Below the pieces are notes generated by a model. The model was not told the DNA's origin. It searched no databases and saw only the letters and a program-made list of their open reading frames with translations. This document shows positions 20,483-29,522 of a stretch of DNA of 64,000 nt, one piece after another. Numbering within the stretch: the first letter of the stretch is position 1; every line of letters begins with the position of its first letter. Position numbers and translations under genes: made by a program. Origin of the DNA: Jeotgalicoccus nanhaiensis (lineage in GTDB: Bacteria; Bacillota; Bacilli; Staphylococcales; Salinicoccaceae); assembly GCA_004570955.1 (NCBI GenBank), contig SPPL01000002.1:186001-250000 (forward strand), given 5' to 3'.

Positions 20483-21226
20483 ATGATCTATCAACAGACT
20501 GGTATGATGATCCGGCAGACAAGCTACAGCGAGTCCAGCCGGATTATTACTATACTGACTGAAAGCGGAGAACAGGTTCCGCTGATGGCACGGGGCTTTA
20601 ACAAACCTAAGAATCAGTTTATTACGCTGCGGCAGGGCTACCTTGAAGCGCTCTTTACCTATAACCGCTTTAAGGGCATGGGCACACTGAACGATGTCGA
20701 TGTGACCGAGCGGTATAAGAATGTGAACGGTAATTTTGATCTATATACACACGCAAGTTATATACTGGAAGTAATTACGAGAGCGCTGGAAGACGACAGA
20801 GCAGAACCCGGTTTTTACAGGCTGCTGAAAAAAGGGTTCAAACTGCTGGATGACGACAATGAAAGCTTTGGAGTAACGTCTCTTGTGCTGATAAAAATGC
20901 TGCCTGCCTACGGCGGCCAGCTGAATTTAGACAGCTGTGCAGTATGCGGCAGAAGTGATTATAAAAAATACAGCCACTATTCTTTTAAATATCACAATGT
21001 TATCTGTCATGACTGTCTGACCGAAGAAACGCTGGAACGCGCCATACCTGTCAGCAATAGAGTGTTGTATTTTGCCCTGTATTTGAAATCGGTGAAACTC
21101 GATGATGTTAAAAGCATTCAAATATCTAAAGACATCGGCAGACAGCTGCTTAAGTTTATAGAAATGCTGTACGATGAATACAGCGGTGTATATTTCAGAA
21201 GCAGGAAATTAATAGATCCGCAGTAA
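20483..21226 (+). CDS. recO: DNA repair protein RecO
   Basis: RecO works with RecF and RecR to load RecA onto SSB-coated DNA. The 247-residue protein has an N-terminal OB fold (RQTSYSESSRIITILTESG), a helical domain and a zinc site with CAVCG (about 152-156) and CHDC (about 174-177). The start at 20483 follows GGTGAGA. The small yqzL found between era and recO in B. subtilis is absent: the gap is only 14 nt. It ends at a 17-bp hairpin that is also the start of repeat array B. Confidence 0.94.
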   Translation: MIYQQTGMMIRQTSYSESSRIITILTESGEQVPLMARGFNKPKNQFITLRQGYLEALFTYNRFKGMGTLNDVDVTERYKNVNGNFDLYTHASYILEVITRALEDDRAEPGFYRLLKKGFKLLDDDNESFGVTSLVLIKMLPAYGGQLNLDSCAVCGRSDYKKYSHYSFKYHNVICHDCLTEETLERAIPVSNRVLYFALYLKSVKLDDVKSIQISKDIGRQLLKFIEMLYDEYSGVYFRSRKLIDPQ

Positions 21227-21230
21227 AGAT

Positions 21231-21275
21231 AAATACGTATACATGAGATTGACTCATGTATACGTATTTCTTTTT
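21231..21275 (+). terminator. recO terminator, fused to repeat array B
   Basis: A perfect 17-bp stem, AAATACGTATACATGAG (21231-21247) and CTCATGTATACGTATTT (21253-21269), with a 5-nt loop and a T-run. The 3' arm is the first unit of the 41-bp array that follows. Confidence 0.85.
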
Positions 21276-21552
21276 CAGTAGTTATGAAAGAGACTCATGT
21301 ATATGAATAACAACTTGCGTAGTCATGACGAGGTCTCATGTATATGAATAGCAATTTGCGTAGTCATGACGAGGTCTCATGTATACGAATAGCAATTTGC
21401 GTAGTCATGACGAGGTCTCATGTATATGAATAGCAATTTGCGTAGTCATGACGAGGTCTCATGTATATGAATAGCAATTTGCGTAGTCATGACGAGGTCT
21501 CATGTATACGAATAGCAACTTGCATAGTCATGACGAGGTCTCATGTATACGC
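21253..21552. repeat. Tandem repeat array B: 41-bp period, eight copies of the core
   Basis: CTCATGTAT occurs at 21253, 21294, 21335, 21376, 21417, 21458, 21499 and 21540, always 41 bp apart: seven full intervals and a partial last unit. The central core is CATGACGAGGTCTCATGTAT with CATGA and TCATG arms 7 nt apart, as in array A. Internal units are almost identical, differing mainly in TATATG versus TATACG; the first unit is diverged. It fills the gap between recO and the SCO-like gene and has no open frame. The 5' arm of the recO terminator is an inverted copy that could pair with any unit. Confidence 0.95.
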
Positions 21553-21556
21553 AAAA

Positions 21557-21588
21557 TAAAAAGCACTTGAAAATCAAGTGCTTTTTTA
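21557..21588. terminator. Bidirectional terminator 3' of the SCO-like gene
   Basis: A 12-bp stem (AAAAGCACTTGA / TCAAGTGCTTTT) with an AAA loop, A-rich on one side and T-rich on the other. On the minus strand it ends the SCO-like gene. Confidence 0.85.
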
Positions 21589-21598
21589 AAATAAACTA

Positions 21599-22204
21599 TT
21601 AATCTAAATTACCAGTCAACGTTTTAACATCTTCGACAATTTCTTCTGTCTCAAATGTATTATCTCCTGCATCAACGCCCGTGTAGTCTTTAATCAGCTT
21701 GCCGGTTTCATCGACTAAATATATTGCTGTCCCGTGTAATACCTGATTGGAGCCGTCCTGAGGCAGTTTTACAATCGATTTGAAATTGTTAAGGGCATAA
21801 TCCCGCAGGTATTCAAAGTCATATCCTGTAAGCAGCTGCCACTCGATATTGTCAGCAGGATTATACCAGCTCATATATTCGCTCAGCACTTCCGGTGTAT
21901 CCGTGTCAGGGTCTACGGAAAAACTGATGATGCCGACATCTTCAATATTTTCTTCAGCAAGTTCCTGTGTCAGTTCGGTCATATTTTGTGTCATCGGCGG
22001 GCACACTGTGACGCACTCGGTAAAAATAAGGTTGGCGAGCCAGATTTTCCCGTCCATATCTTCAGAAGTAAATGTTTCATTATTCTGGTTCACAGCTTCA
22101 AAATCCTCGAGCGTATTGCCATAGTAGGACATCGGCTCAACTTCATCGCTGCCGCATGCAGCAAGTATCAGCACCAGTGAAAGCAGCAGAGTAGTTCTGA
22201 ACAT
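21599..22204 (-). CDS. SCO1/SenC family lipoprotein (copper delivery or thiol redox for cytochrome oxidase)
   Basis: SCO proteins deliver copper to the CuA site of cytochrome oxidase or keep its cysteines reduced. The 201-residue protein has a lipoprotein signal ending LILAAC (Cys17), then a thioredoxin-like fold with the CVTVCP motif near 79-84 (two Cys metal ligands). A later conserved His lies near residue 170 in QVLHGTAIYLVD. AAAGGAG precedes the ATG. It is an independent minus-strand gene between recO and glyS, a place where I do not expect an SCO gene in staphylococci. It probably sits on the outer face of the membrane. Confidence 0.88.
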   Translation of the reverse strand: MFRTTLLLSLVLILAACGSDEVEPMSYYGNTLEDFEAVNQNNETFTSEDMDGKIWLANLIFTECVTVCPPMTQNMTELTQELAEENIEDVGIISFSVDPDTDTPEVLSEYMSWYNPADNIEWQLLTGYDFEYLRDYALNNFKSIVKLPQDGSNQVLHGTAIYLVDETGKLIKDYTGVDAGDNTFETEEIVEDVKTLTGNLD

Positions 22205-22235
22205 AAGGATTCTCCTTTAAAATTTAATATATGTA

Positions 22236-22265
22236 TAAAAGGGTGCCCCAATAAATTGAGGCACC
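22236..22265 (-). terminator. glyS terminator
   Basis: On the minus strand GGTGCCTC and GGGGCACC pair (one wobble) across a short A/T loop and are followed by CTTTTAT, just after the glyS stop. Confidence 0.7.
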
Positions 22266-22272
22266 GCATCAG

Positions 22273-23649
22273 TTAAAACTTGATTCTTGATGACAGGAAA
22301 TCGTGAAGTTCGTCAATTGCAATACGCGACTGCTCCATCGTATCGCGGTCTCTTACAGTTACTTTTTTATCTTCAGCTGAGTCAAAGTCGAATGTAATAC
22401 AGTACGGCGTACCGATTTCATCCTGACGGCGGTAGCGTTTACCGATTGACTGCGACTCGTCAAATTCAATATTAAAGTCTGCTGCCAGAAGACTGTAGAC
22501 TTCCATAGCATCAGCGCTTAATTTTTTCGATAAAGGCAGGACTGCCGCTTTAAACGGTGCAAGAGCAGGGTGCAGACGCAATACTGTGCGTGAGTCGCCT
22601 GATTCAAGTTCTTCTTCATCATAAGCATCTGTAAGGAAGGCAAGCGTCATACGGTCAAGACCGAGTGACGGCTCAATGCAGTATGGAATATATTTCTCGT
22701 TAGTTTCAGGGTCGTGATATCTGAAATCTTCGTTCGAATGTTCCATGTGCTGGCGGAGATCATAATCTGTACGGCTCGCAATACCCCAGAGTTCACCCCA
22801 GCCGAATGGGAATTTATACTCAATATCAGTTGTTGCGTTGGAGTAGTGTGATAATTCATCTTCATCATGCTCTCTAAGACGCGTTCTTTCTTCGCTTAAG
22901 TTTAAATCTTTCAGCCAGTTAACAGCGAAATCTTTCCAGTAGCTCTGCCATTCCATTTCAGTTCCCGGTTTACAGAAGAACTCGAGTTCCATCTGGTCGA
23001 ATTCACGTGTTCTGAACGTAAAGTTACCCGGTGTAATTTCGTTGCGGAATGATTTACCGATCTGGCCGATACCAAATGGCAGTTTTTTACGCATTGTGCG
23101 CTGAACATTTTTGTAGTTAACAAAAATACCCTGTGCAGTTTCAGGACGAAGGAATAATTCGTTAGTCGAACCTTCTGTTACACCCTGGAATGTTTTAAAC
23201 ATTAAGTTGAACTGACGGATATCAGTATAGTCGTGAGCGCCGCAAGTCGGGCAGTCGATGTTTTTATCATCGATGATTTCTTTCATTGCTTCAAATGATA
23301 AACCGTCCGCAACGAAAGTGTCATCTTCTTTCTGCATAACATCTTCAATCAGTTTGTCGGCACGGTGACGCGACTTACACTGTTTGCAGTCGATCATCGG
23401 GTCGTTAAAGTTATTTAAGTGACCTGAAGCTTCCCAGGTTTTCGGGTTCATTAAGATTGCAGCATCAAGTCCCACGTTGTAAGGTGACTCCTGGATGAAT
23501 TTTTTCCACCATGCCGCTTTAACGTTGTTCTTCAGCTCAATACCAAGCGGACCGTAATCCCAAGTGTTGGCAAGACCGCCGTAAATTTCACTGCCCGGAA
23601 AAACAAAACCTCTTGTTTTTGCCAGGTTTACAATTGTGTCCATGTTCAT
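22273..23649 (-). CDS. glyS: Glycine--tRNA ligase, single-chain type
   Basis: This enzyme charges tRNA-Gly. The 458-residue class II homodimeric type begins with [20 protein letters not shown], has zinc-binding pairs CKQC (about 88-91) and CPTC (about 134-137), motif 2 ([21 protein letters not shown] region) and an anticodon-binding C-terminal domain. The ATG at 23649 lies 11 nt from GGAG; the next in-frame ATG six bases on is less well placed. A T-box leader controls it. Confidence 0.96.
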   Translation of the reverse strand: MNMDTIVNLAKTRGFVFPGSEIYGGLANTWDYGPLGIELKNNVKAAWWKKFIQESPYNVGLDAAILMNPKTWEASGHLNNFNDPMIDCKQCKSRHRADKLIEDVMQKEDDTFVADGLSFEAMKEIIDDKNIDCPTCGAHDYTDIRQFNLMFKTFQGVTEGSTNELFLRPETAQGIFVNYKNVQRTMRKKLPFGIGQIGKSFRNEITPGNFTFRTREFDQMELEFFCKPGTEMEWQSYWKDFAVNWLKDLNLSEERTRLREHDEDELSHYSNATTDIEYKFPFGWGELWGIASRTDYDLRQHMEHSNEDFRYHDPETNEKYIPYCIEPSLGLDRMTLAFLTDAYDEEELESGDSRTVLRLHPALAPFKAAVLPLSKKLSADAMEVYSLLAADFNIEFDESQSIGKRYRRQDEIGTPYCITFDFDSAEDKKVTVRDRDTMEQSRIAIDELHDFLSSRIKF

Positions 23650-23683
23650 TATTAATGCAGCTCCTTTTTTATTATTAATTTAT

Positions 23684-23857
23684 ATATAAAAAGTCCCTGG
23701 ACAGCAGAAATATGCTATCCAGGGACGAGCGTTGCCCGCGGTTCCACCCAATTTAGTAAGAAAACTCGCTTTTATATATAAAATTAATTGTTTTTGTCAG
23801 TTAATGATTGCGCCATTTAAATTGTTAAGCTCACACCGTCCTTAACTCGCTTACGGC
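23684..23857 (-). promoter_or_regulatory. T-box riboswitch of glyS
   Basis: On the minus strand the leader carries the T-box core GGGTGGAACCGCGG (plus positions 23736-23749), which pairs with the uncharged tRNA acceptor end in the antiterminator. It is followed by a terminator with 14-bp arms (23693-23726) and a T-run. The upstream part (about 23750-23857) holds the Stem I region. T-boxes in this position sense uncharged tRNA-Gly and permit glyS expression when charging falls. I could not place the specifier codon with certainty. Confidence 0.92.
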
Positions 23858-23858
23858 T

Positions 23859-23887
23859 ATTATATAATCAGAACAGAATGAATGCAA
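23859..23887 (-). promoter_or_regulatory. SigA promoter of the glyS T-box transcript
   Basis: On the minus strand TTGCAT (23882-23887) and TATAAT (23859-23864) are exactly 17 bp apart, just upstream of the T-box leader. Confidence 0.8.
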
Positions 23888-23949
23888 GTACGATGATATT
23901 TCTTTATCCCGGCAAATATTATATAATATTATATGTTGGGAGTGAGAAC

Positions 23950-24567
23950 GTGGAACTGAATGAACGCCAAGAAAAAATATTAAGCATAGTTAAACAGCAC
24001 GGGCCGATTACGGGCAGTAAAATTGCAGCACAGCTCTCCCTGACCCGTGCAACTTTACGTCCGGATCTGGCTATATTGACGATGTCCGGATTTCTCGATG
24101 CAAGACCCCGTGTCGGATATTTTTATACCGGCAAAGAAACGAATGATGTTATCGCGCTTAAAGTAAATAATATATTAGTCCGCGATGTTCAGAGTCTGCC
24201 GATTTTAATTACGACCGGAACCAGTATTTATGATGCCATCGTCAAAATGTTCCTGGAAGATGTGGGCACGCTGTACGTGATCGATGATGAACAATCGCTT
24301 GCCGGTGTTATTTCAAGAAAAGATCTGTTAAAAGGGACGATGAGTTTCAAAGATACAGAAAACACGCCGGTCAGTGCAGTGATGACCCGGAGACCCAACA
24401 TTACGATGTGTTATCCGGATGATCTTCTTTTATATGTGGCCAAACAAATTATCGACAGACAGATTGATTCTCTGCCCGTTGTTAAAGAAGTTAACGGCAG
24501 AATTGAAGTGATAGGCAGAATTACAAAAACCAATATTACAAAAGTATTTGTAAATTTAATGGAGTGA
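23950..24567 (+). CDS. ccpN: CcpN family transcriptional repressor
   Basis: CcpN represses gluconeogenic genes (gapB, pckA in B. subtilis) when glycolysis runs. The 205-residue protein has an N-terminal winged helix (about 3-60, with GSKIAAQLSLTRATLRPDLA) and a CBS pair (about 75-205) that senses nucleotides. GTG at 23950 is chosen because TGGGAGTGAG lies 7 nt upstream and the product starts ELNERQEKIL, the family norm; an in-frame extension to 23878 runs back into the divergent glyS promoter. Its partner ppsR follows after 7 nt, as in Bacillus. Confidence 0.93.
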   Translation: MELNERQEKILSIVKQHGPITGSKIAAQLSLTRATLRPDLAILTMSGFLDARPRVGYFYTGKETNDVIALKVNNILVRDVQSLPILITTGTSIYDAIVKMFLEDVGTLYVIDDEQSLAGVISRKDLLKGTMSFKDTENTPVSAVMTRRPNITMCYPDDLLLYVAKQIIDRQIDSLPVVKEVNGRIEVIGRITKTNITKVFVNLME

Positions 24568-24574
24568 ATAATCA

Positions 24575-25399
24575 ATGTCGAATTTTAAAATAATTGTTGC
24601 ATCAGACTCGGTCGGAGAAACAGGCGAACTCGTTACGAAAGCATCCCTGTCACAATTTAAAATCGACGCGCCCGATAATGTTATCGACCGTTATCCGTAC
24701 GTAGACAGCCCGGACGACGTCGACGATGTAATAGATTTAGCAAAAAGCAAAAATGCTTTAGTCGTCTATACTTTAATTACACCTGACTTAAGAAAATATA
24801 TGGCCGCGGAACTCGATAAAGAAAATATTTCCTATATCGATGTGATGGGCCCGCTGATGGATGAAATAGCGAAGGCTACAGGACTCGAGCCGTACAATGA
24901 GCCCGGCAGAGTGCACCGCCTCGACGAAGATTATTTCAAAAAAATCGAAGCGATAGAATTTGCTGTAAAATACGATGACGGCAAAGACACAAGCGGTCTT
25001 GACAAGGCGGATATCGTTCTGCTTGGTGTTTCGAGAACATCAAAAACACCGCTGTCGCAATTTTTAGCATTGAAAAAATACAAAGTAATGAATGTGCCGC
25101 TGGTACCGGAAGTAAAGCCGCCGGCTGAATTGTTCGATGTCGATCCAAAGAAATGTGTGGCACTCAGAATTAATCCGGAAACTTTATATAAAATCCGCAA
25201 AGAGCGCTTAAGCCAGCTCGGCTTAAAAGATACTGCGATGTATGCAAACAGCACACGCATTGAAGATGAACTGGTTTATTTCGATGAAATTATTGGCAAA
25301 ATAGGCTGTCCGGTTATAGATGTTTCGGATAAGGCAATCGAGGAAACTGCGAATGCCATTATGAAATATGTGGACAGCGAGAGTAATATTAGAGGGTGA
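24575..25399 (+). CDS. ppsR: Pyruvate, phosphate dikinase regulatory protein (YqfL/DUF299)
   Basis: This bifunctional kinase/phosphorylase family uses ADP and Pi to switch pyruvate phosphate dikinase or PEP synthase off and on; in B. subtilis YqfL modulates CcpN activity. The 274-residue protein has the P-loop [11 protein letters not shown] near 152-162 and the N-terminal [11 protein letters not shown]. It is transcribed with ccpN. Whether the genome has ppdK cannot be seen here. Confidence 0.92.
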   Translation: MSNFKIIVASDSVGETGELVTKASLSQFKIDAPDNVIDRYPYVDSPDDVDDVIDLAKSKNALVVYTLITPDLRKYMAAELDKENISYIDVMGPLMDEIAKATGLEPYNEPGRVHRLDEDYFKKIEAIEFAVKYDDGKDTSGLDKADIVLLGVSRTSKTPLSQFLALKKYKVMNVPLVPEVKPPAELFDVDPKKCVALRINPETLYKIRKERLSQLGLKDTAMYANSTRIEDELVYFDEIIGKIGCPVIDVSDKAIEETANAIMKYVDSESNIRG

Positions 25400-25403
25400 T
25401 AAT

Positions 25404-27155
25404 TTGAGAATACCCGAGGAAACCATAGCGAAAATAAAAGATGAGACCGACATTACCGAGTTAGTTGCAAGTTATATTAAACTTGAACGGCGAGGGCGCA
25501 ACTATGTTGGTCTCTGTCCGTTCCACGATGAAAAAACACCGTCCTTTTCCGTCAGTCCGGACAAGCAGATTGCACATTGTTTCGGCTGTAAAAAAGGAGG
25601 GAACGTATTCCAGTTTCTGATGGAAATTGAGAATATGTCATTCGCTGAAGCGGCTGCAAAACTCGGAGAACCGCTGAATATAAAAATAGATACGGAAACG
25701 AGCAGCGTAAAAGAAAGCGACATGACGCTGATCCGTATGCATGACTATATGACAGATCTTTACCATCACCTGCTTATGAACACGAGCGAAGGTGAAAAAC
25801 CGCTGCAGTATTTGCTCGACCGCGGCTTCAGCACGGAACTTATCCGCTCTGAAAAAATAGGGTTTGCGCCGAATATGTCATACTTTGCAAAAAATGCCCT
25901 GCTTGAACAGGGCTATAACGAAGAAACGGCATATCAGGCAGGCCTGCTGTCGAGAAACGAGGAAAGCTTTTCGTATTACGACCGTTTTGTCGGCCGGATT
26001 ATGATTCCGATAAAGAACCATCAGGGTCACCGTGTCGGCTACACAGCGAGAAGCATCGACGGCAGTGAGCCAAAATATTTAAATACGCCTGAAACTGAAA
26101 TATTTAAAAAAAGGGAACTGTTCTTTAACTTAAATGATGCAAGAAAACATATCAGGAAGCTCGATAATATCATTTTAATGGAAGGCCATCTCGATGTTCT
26201 GAAAGTTAAAATGACTAAAGTGCAGCACATTGTTGCGACTATGGGAACGGAGCTCAGCCAGGAAAATTTAAATCTGCTGGAACGGCTCTCCTCGAATGTC
26301 ACAATTATGTTTGACGGCGATTCTGCGGGACAGAACGCCACTCTGAAAGTCGGCGACACGCTTCTCAAGCGGGGGATGAATGTTTACGTACAGAAAATTC
26401 CTAAGAAAATGGACCCTGATGAATATATAGAAACGTACGGAAAAGAAAAGTTTGAGCAGTTTATCGCAGATGAGCAGCAGCATTATCTGCATTTTAAAGC
26501 AGAAGTTCTGCGCCATGAAGCGAAAGAAAACGATATGAAATTTACGCAGAATTTAACTCTTCTGGCAAATGATATGAAATATATCACAGATTCTTTAACA
26601 GCAGAACGGCTGGTTGCAGCAATCAGCTCTATTTTCGGAGTGGATAAGCATGCGCTGTCCGGACAAATTCCGGCACCAGTCCGGCAAAAGTCCGATTACG
26701 CCGTACCCGGACCTGTAGAACAGCAATTATCGCTGCGCCAGAAAAAAGAGCGTTACGTCACGAGAATTATGATGACAAACCGCGAATTCCTGCTGGAATA
26801 CAGGGAAACACTCGATGAGAATGTCTTAACTTACGGGCCTTATTATGATATAATAAGAGGACTTTGTGCTTATTTTGAGGTGCATACAGTTTTCGATCTT
26901 TCTCTTGCCCTTAATTATCTTGATCCTGCACTGACGGACACACTGATAGAACTCGACGGCATGTCGATTCATGAAGATGTCTCACATAGTGAAATAAATG
27001 ATTATCTGGAAGATTTAAGTGGTATAAGAAATAGTGAAAACGAAAAGCAGGAATTAAACCGCAGGCTTGAAATTGCGGAACGGGAAAACGATATAGAACT
27101 GCAAATTAAGCTGACTCAGGAACTGATTGAGCTTAACCGGATTTACAAAATGTAG
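25404..27155 (+). CDS. dnaG: DNA primase
   Basis: DnaG makes RNA primers at the replication fork. The 583-residue protein has an N-terminal CHC2 zinc finger ([11 protein letters not shown], then CFGC), a TOPRIM catalytic core with EGHLDVLKV and MFDGDSAGQ, and a C-terminal helicase-binding domain. TTG at 25404 is chosen because GAGGGTGA lies 6 nt before it; frames further upstream overlap ppsR. The dnaG-rpoD macromolecular-synthesis order follows, without rpsU. Confidence 0.96.
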   Translation: MRIPEETIAKIKDETDITELVASYIKLERRGRNYVGLCPFHDEKTPSFSVSPDKQIAHCFGCKKGGNVFQFLMEIENMSFAEAAAKLGEPLNIKIDTETSSVKESDMTLIRMHDYMTDLYHHLLMNTSEGEKPLQYLLDRGFSTELIRSEKIGFAPNMSYFAKNALLEQGYNEETAYQAGLLSRNEESFSYYDRFVGRIMIPIKNHQGHRVGYTARSIDGSEPKYLNTPETEIFKKRELFFNLNDARKHIRKLDNIILMEGHLDVLKVKMTKVQHIVATMGTELSQENLNLLERLSSNVTIMFDGDSAGQNATLKVGDTLLKRGMNVYVQKIPKKMDPDEYIETYGKEKFEQFIADEQQHYLHFKAEVLRHEAKENDMKFTQNLTLLANDMKYITDSLTAERLVAAISSIFGVDKHALSGQIPAPVRQKSDYAVPGPVEQQLSLRQKKERYVTRIMMTNREFLLEYRETLDENVLTYGPYYDIIRGLCAYFEVHTVFDLSLALNYLDPALTDTLIELDGMSIHEDVSHSEINDYLEDLSGIRNSENEKQELNRRLEIAERENDIELQIKLTQELIELNRIYKM

Positions 27156-27180
27156 TTTTTTGATAACTAGGAGGCACAGT

Positions 27181-28287
27181 ATGGCGAAGAAAAAAGCAAT
27201 TACAGCTGACACTAAAGAAATTGATTTCACAACTGTCGAACAGGCAAAGGCATACCTGCTTGAAAAAGGTAAAAAAGATGGCCAGCTGTCCCATGAGGAA
27301 GTTGCCGATAAATTAGCGAACTTTGAATTGGATTCTGATACGATGGACGAATTTTTCGAAGAATTGAACGAAAATGAAATTCAGATGATTAATGAAAAAG
27401 ATTCGGCTGATACAGATGAAAAACTCGACCTCTCAGATATGAGTGCACCGCCGGGTGTTAAAATTAACGACCCTGTCCGTATGTATCTTAAAGAGATTGG
27501 GCGCGTTGATTTACTGACAGCTGCTGAAGAGGTCGAACTGGCTAAACGCATCGAACAGGGCGATGACATCGCAAGAAGCCGTCTGGCAGAAGCGAACCTC
27601 CGTCTTGTTGTAAGTATTGCAAAACGTTATGTCGGGCGCGGTATGCTCTTCCTCGATTTAATTCAGGAAGGTAATATGGGTCTGATTAAAGCGGTAGAAA
27701 AATTCGACTTTACTAAAGGTTTTAAATTCTCGACTTACGCAACATGGTGGATTCGTCAGGCGATTACACGCGCTATTGCCGACCAGGCGAGAACAATCCG
27801 TATTCCTGTGCACATGGTCGAAACGATTAACAAACTGATTCGCATACAGCGTCAGCTGCTGCAGGACTTAGGCCGCGAACCGATTCCGGAAGAAATCGGC
27901 GAGGAAATGGATCTGCCTGCTGAAAAAGTACGTGAAATTCTTAAAATTGCCCAGGAGCCTGTATCACTTGAAACACCTATCGGTGAAGAAGATGACAGCC
28001 ACCTCGGGGACTTTATCGAAGACCAGGAAGCACAGAGTCCGTCGGATCACGCAGCTTATGAGCTGTTAAAAGAACAGCTTGAAGATGTGCTCGATACTTT
28101 AACGGATCGTGAAGAAAATGTTCTCCGTCTCCGTTTTGGTCTCGACGACGGCCGTACACGCACACTGGAAGAAGTAGGGAAAGTATTCGGTGTTACCCGC
28201 GAACGCATCAGACAGATTGAAGCGAAAGCCCTTCGTAAACTGAGACATCCATCGAGAAGCAAGAAATTAAAAGACTTTATGGATTAA
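27181..28287 (+). CDS. rpoD: Primary sigma factor SigA/RpoD
   Basis: The 368-residue housekeeping sigma factor contains region 1.1 (about 20-95), region 1.2 ([13 protein letters not shown]), region 2 with [13 protein letters not shown] for -10 recognition, region 3 and region 4.2 ([20 protein letters not shown]) for -35 recognition. The ATG at 27181 follows TAGGAGG; an upstream in-frame extension reads through dnaG and is rejected. Length equals that of other Staphylococcaceae SigA proteins. Confidence 0.98.
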   Translation: MAKKKAITADTKEIDFTTVEQAKAYLLEKGKKDGQLSHEEVADKLANFELDSDTMDEFFEELNENEIQMINEKDSADTDEKLDLSDMSAPPGVKINDPVRMYLKEIGRVDLLTAAEEVELAKRIEQGDDIARSRLAEANLRLVVSIAKRYVGRGMLFLDLIQEGNMGLIKAVEKFDFTKGFKFSTYATWWIRQAITRAIADQARTIRIPVHMVETINKLIRIQRQLLQDLGREPIPEEIGEEMDLPAEKVREILKIAQEPVSLETPIGEEDDSHLGDFIEDQEAQSPSDHAAYELLKEQLEDVLDTLTDREENVLRLRFGLDDGRTRTLEEVGKVFGVTRERIRQIEAKALRKLRHPSRSKKLKDFMD

Positions 28288-28300
28288 CAGTGTAAAATTT

Positions 28301-28347
28301 TCTCAAAATTGTTTTGACTTTGACACAATTTGAGATACAATTATATA
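28301..28347 (+). promoter_or_regulatory. cccA promoter overlapped by an inverted repeat
   Basis: TTGACA (28320-28325) and TATATA (28342-28347) are 16 bp apart. TCTCAAAATTGT (28301-28312) and ACAATTTGAGA (28325-28335) form an 11-bp inverted repeat with one bulged A, centred on the -35 region. There is no T-run, so an operator is more likely than a terminator for rpoD, though a weak terminator cannot be excluded. No regulator is identified. Confidence 0.55.
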
Positions 28348-28383
28348 TGAGATAACATGAATAACAGATGAGGGGGTAACATT

Positions 28384-28770
28384 ATGAATAAAAATCCTAT
28401 AGTTCCATTCTTACTGATTATTTTCTTAGGAATCGGACTTGTATTCTTACTTTCTGGATTAGGTTCAACTGATGATGGCGAGGAAGACGTTGCAACAGAA
28501 GAAGGATCTGAAGGTTCTGAGGAATCAGGCGGAGATGAAGCTTCAAGCGGTGACGTGGATGCAGAAGGTATCGCTCGTGATAACTGTGCTTCATGTCACG
28601 GTCAGGACTTCAGCGGCGGAATGGGACCTGCATTAGCTGGAACTAGTCTTGCTGAGGAAGACTTCACGACAACTGTACGTGAAGGTCAAGGTTCTATGCC
28701 TGCATTCTCAGCTGATCAGATTGCAGATGAAGAACTTACAGCTTTATACCAGTTTTTCTCTGAACAATAA
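28384..28770 (+). CDS. cccA: Membrane-anchored cytochrome c (c550/CccA-like)
   Basis: This is a small electron-transfer cytochrome on the outer membrane face. The 128-residue protein has an N-terminal transmembrane anchor (about 7-26), an acidic Gly/Ser/Glu-rich linker (about 28-60) and one heme domain with CASCH (about 64-68) and a likely axial Met in GSMPAF (about 100). AGGGGG precedes the ATG. B. subtilis also has cccA beside sigA. It implies a cytochrome c-using respiratory chain, consistent with the SCO-like gene at 21.6 kb. Confidence 0.92.
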   Translation: MNKNPIVPFLLIIFLGIGLVFLLSGLGSTDDGEEDVATEEGSEGSEESGGDEASSGDVDAEGIARDNCASCHGQDFSGGMGPALAGTSLAEEDFTTTVREGQGSMPAFSADQIADEELTALYQFFSEQ

Positions 28771-28778
28771 TTTTTTAT

Positions 28779-28812
28779 AAAAAAGACTCTCAATGCTGGG
28801 GGTCTTTTTTTT
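28779..28812 (+). terminator. cccA terminator
   Basis: A stem of AAAAAGACTCTCA against TGGGGGTCTTTTT, using several G-U pairs, with an ATGC loop and a T-run. Confidence 0.75.
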
Positions 28813-28829
28813 AATACAGGAGTGAGTAT

Positions 28830-29522
28830 ATGTTAAATCGAAGACTTAAGACAGTATCGGATTATATCGTTGGAGATTCACTTGTTGATATCGGATCGGA
28901 TCATGCATACTTACCGATATATGCTGTAAACGAAAAGATTATTAAGACAGCCATATGCGGAGAAATCGCGAGAGGACCTTATGATTCTTCTGTTAAAAAT
29001 GTCCAGCAGAATCAATTATCCGATGTAATAAAAATACGCCTTGGAGATGGTTTATCTGTACTCCGCAGCATGGATGATGCAGATACCATTACAATTTGCG
29101 GCATGGGCGGGCCGTTAATAGCGAGTATAATTGAAACAGGGATGAAGTTCGTCCAGGGTACACCCCGCTTTATTGTGCAGGCAAATACTTATCCATACCC
29201 GATTCGAAAAATAATGGCTGAACATAATTATAAAATTACAGACGAGCTGCAATTAAAAGACGGTCCTCATTTTTACGATATTATTGTCTTTGATTATGCC
29301 GAAGAAACTGTTGAATACGGTGAAGCGGAATTGCGTTTTGGTCCTGTAAATATTGAAAAACGGGAACCGGTGTTTATCGCACAGCTGGAACGTGAAAAGA
29401 GTCATATAGAAAAAATATTAAATGGTATCAACGATAGGGAAAAGAATATAGATAAAGTTGTGAGACTTGAATCTAATCTTAAATATGTCGATGAGGTGCT
29501 GGAGAATGTTAAAGATAAGTGA
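28830..29522 (+). CDS. trmK: tRNA (adenine22-N1)-methyltransferase
   Basis: TrmK makes m1A22 in tRNA. The 230-residue protein has a Rossmann domain with LVDIGSDHAYLPIYAV near 18-33, CGMGGPLI near 91-98 and a C-terminal coiled coil. Length and motifs match the YqfN/TrmK family. AGGAGTGAG precedes the ATG. nif3 starts 17 nt inside its 3' end, the Bacillus order. Confidence 0.93.
   Translation: MLNRRLKTVSDYIVGDSLVDIGSDHAYLPIYAVNEKIIKTAICGEIARGPYDSSVKNVQQNQLSDVIKIRLGDGLSVLRSMDDADTITICGMGGPLIASIIETGMKFVQGTPRFIVQANTYPYPIRKIMAEHNYKITDELQLKDGPHFYDIIVFDYAEETVEYGEAELRFGPVNIEKREPVFIAQLEREKSHIEKILNGINDREKNIDKVVRLESNLKYVDEVLENVKDK

Noticed and set aside
25368-25403. N-terminal extension of DnaG (and similar extensions of rpoD, ccpN, comGA, rpsT and nif3)
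   Set aside because: Each extension overlaps the upstream gene or promoter and a strong ribosome binding site precedes the shorter, family-typical start.
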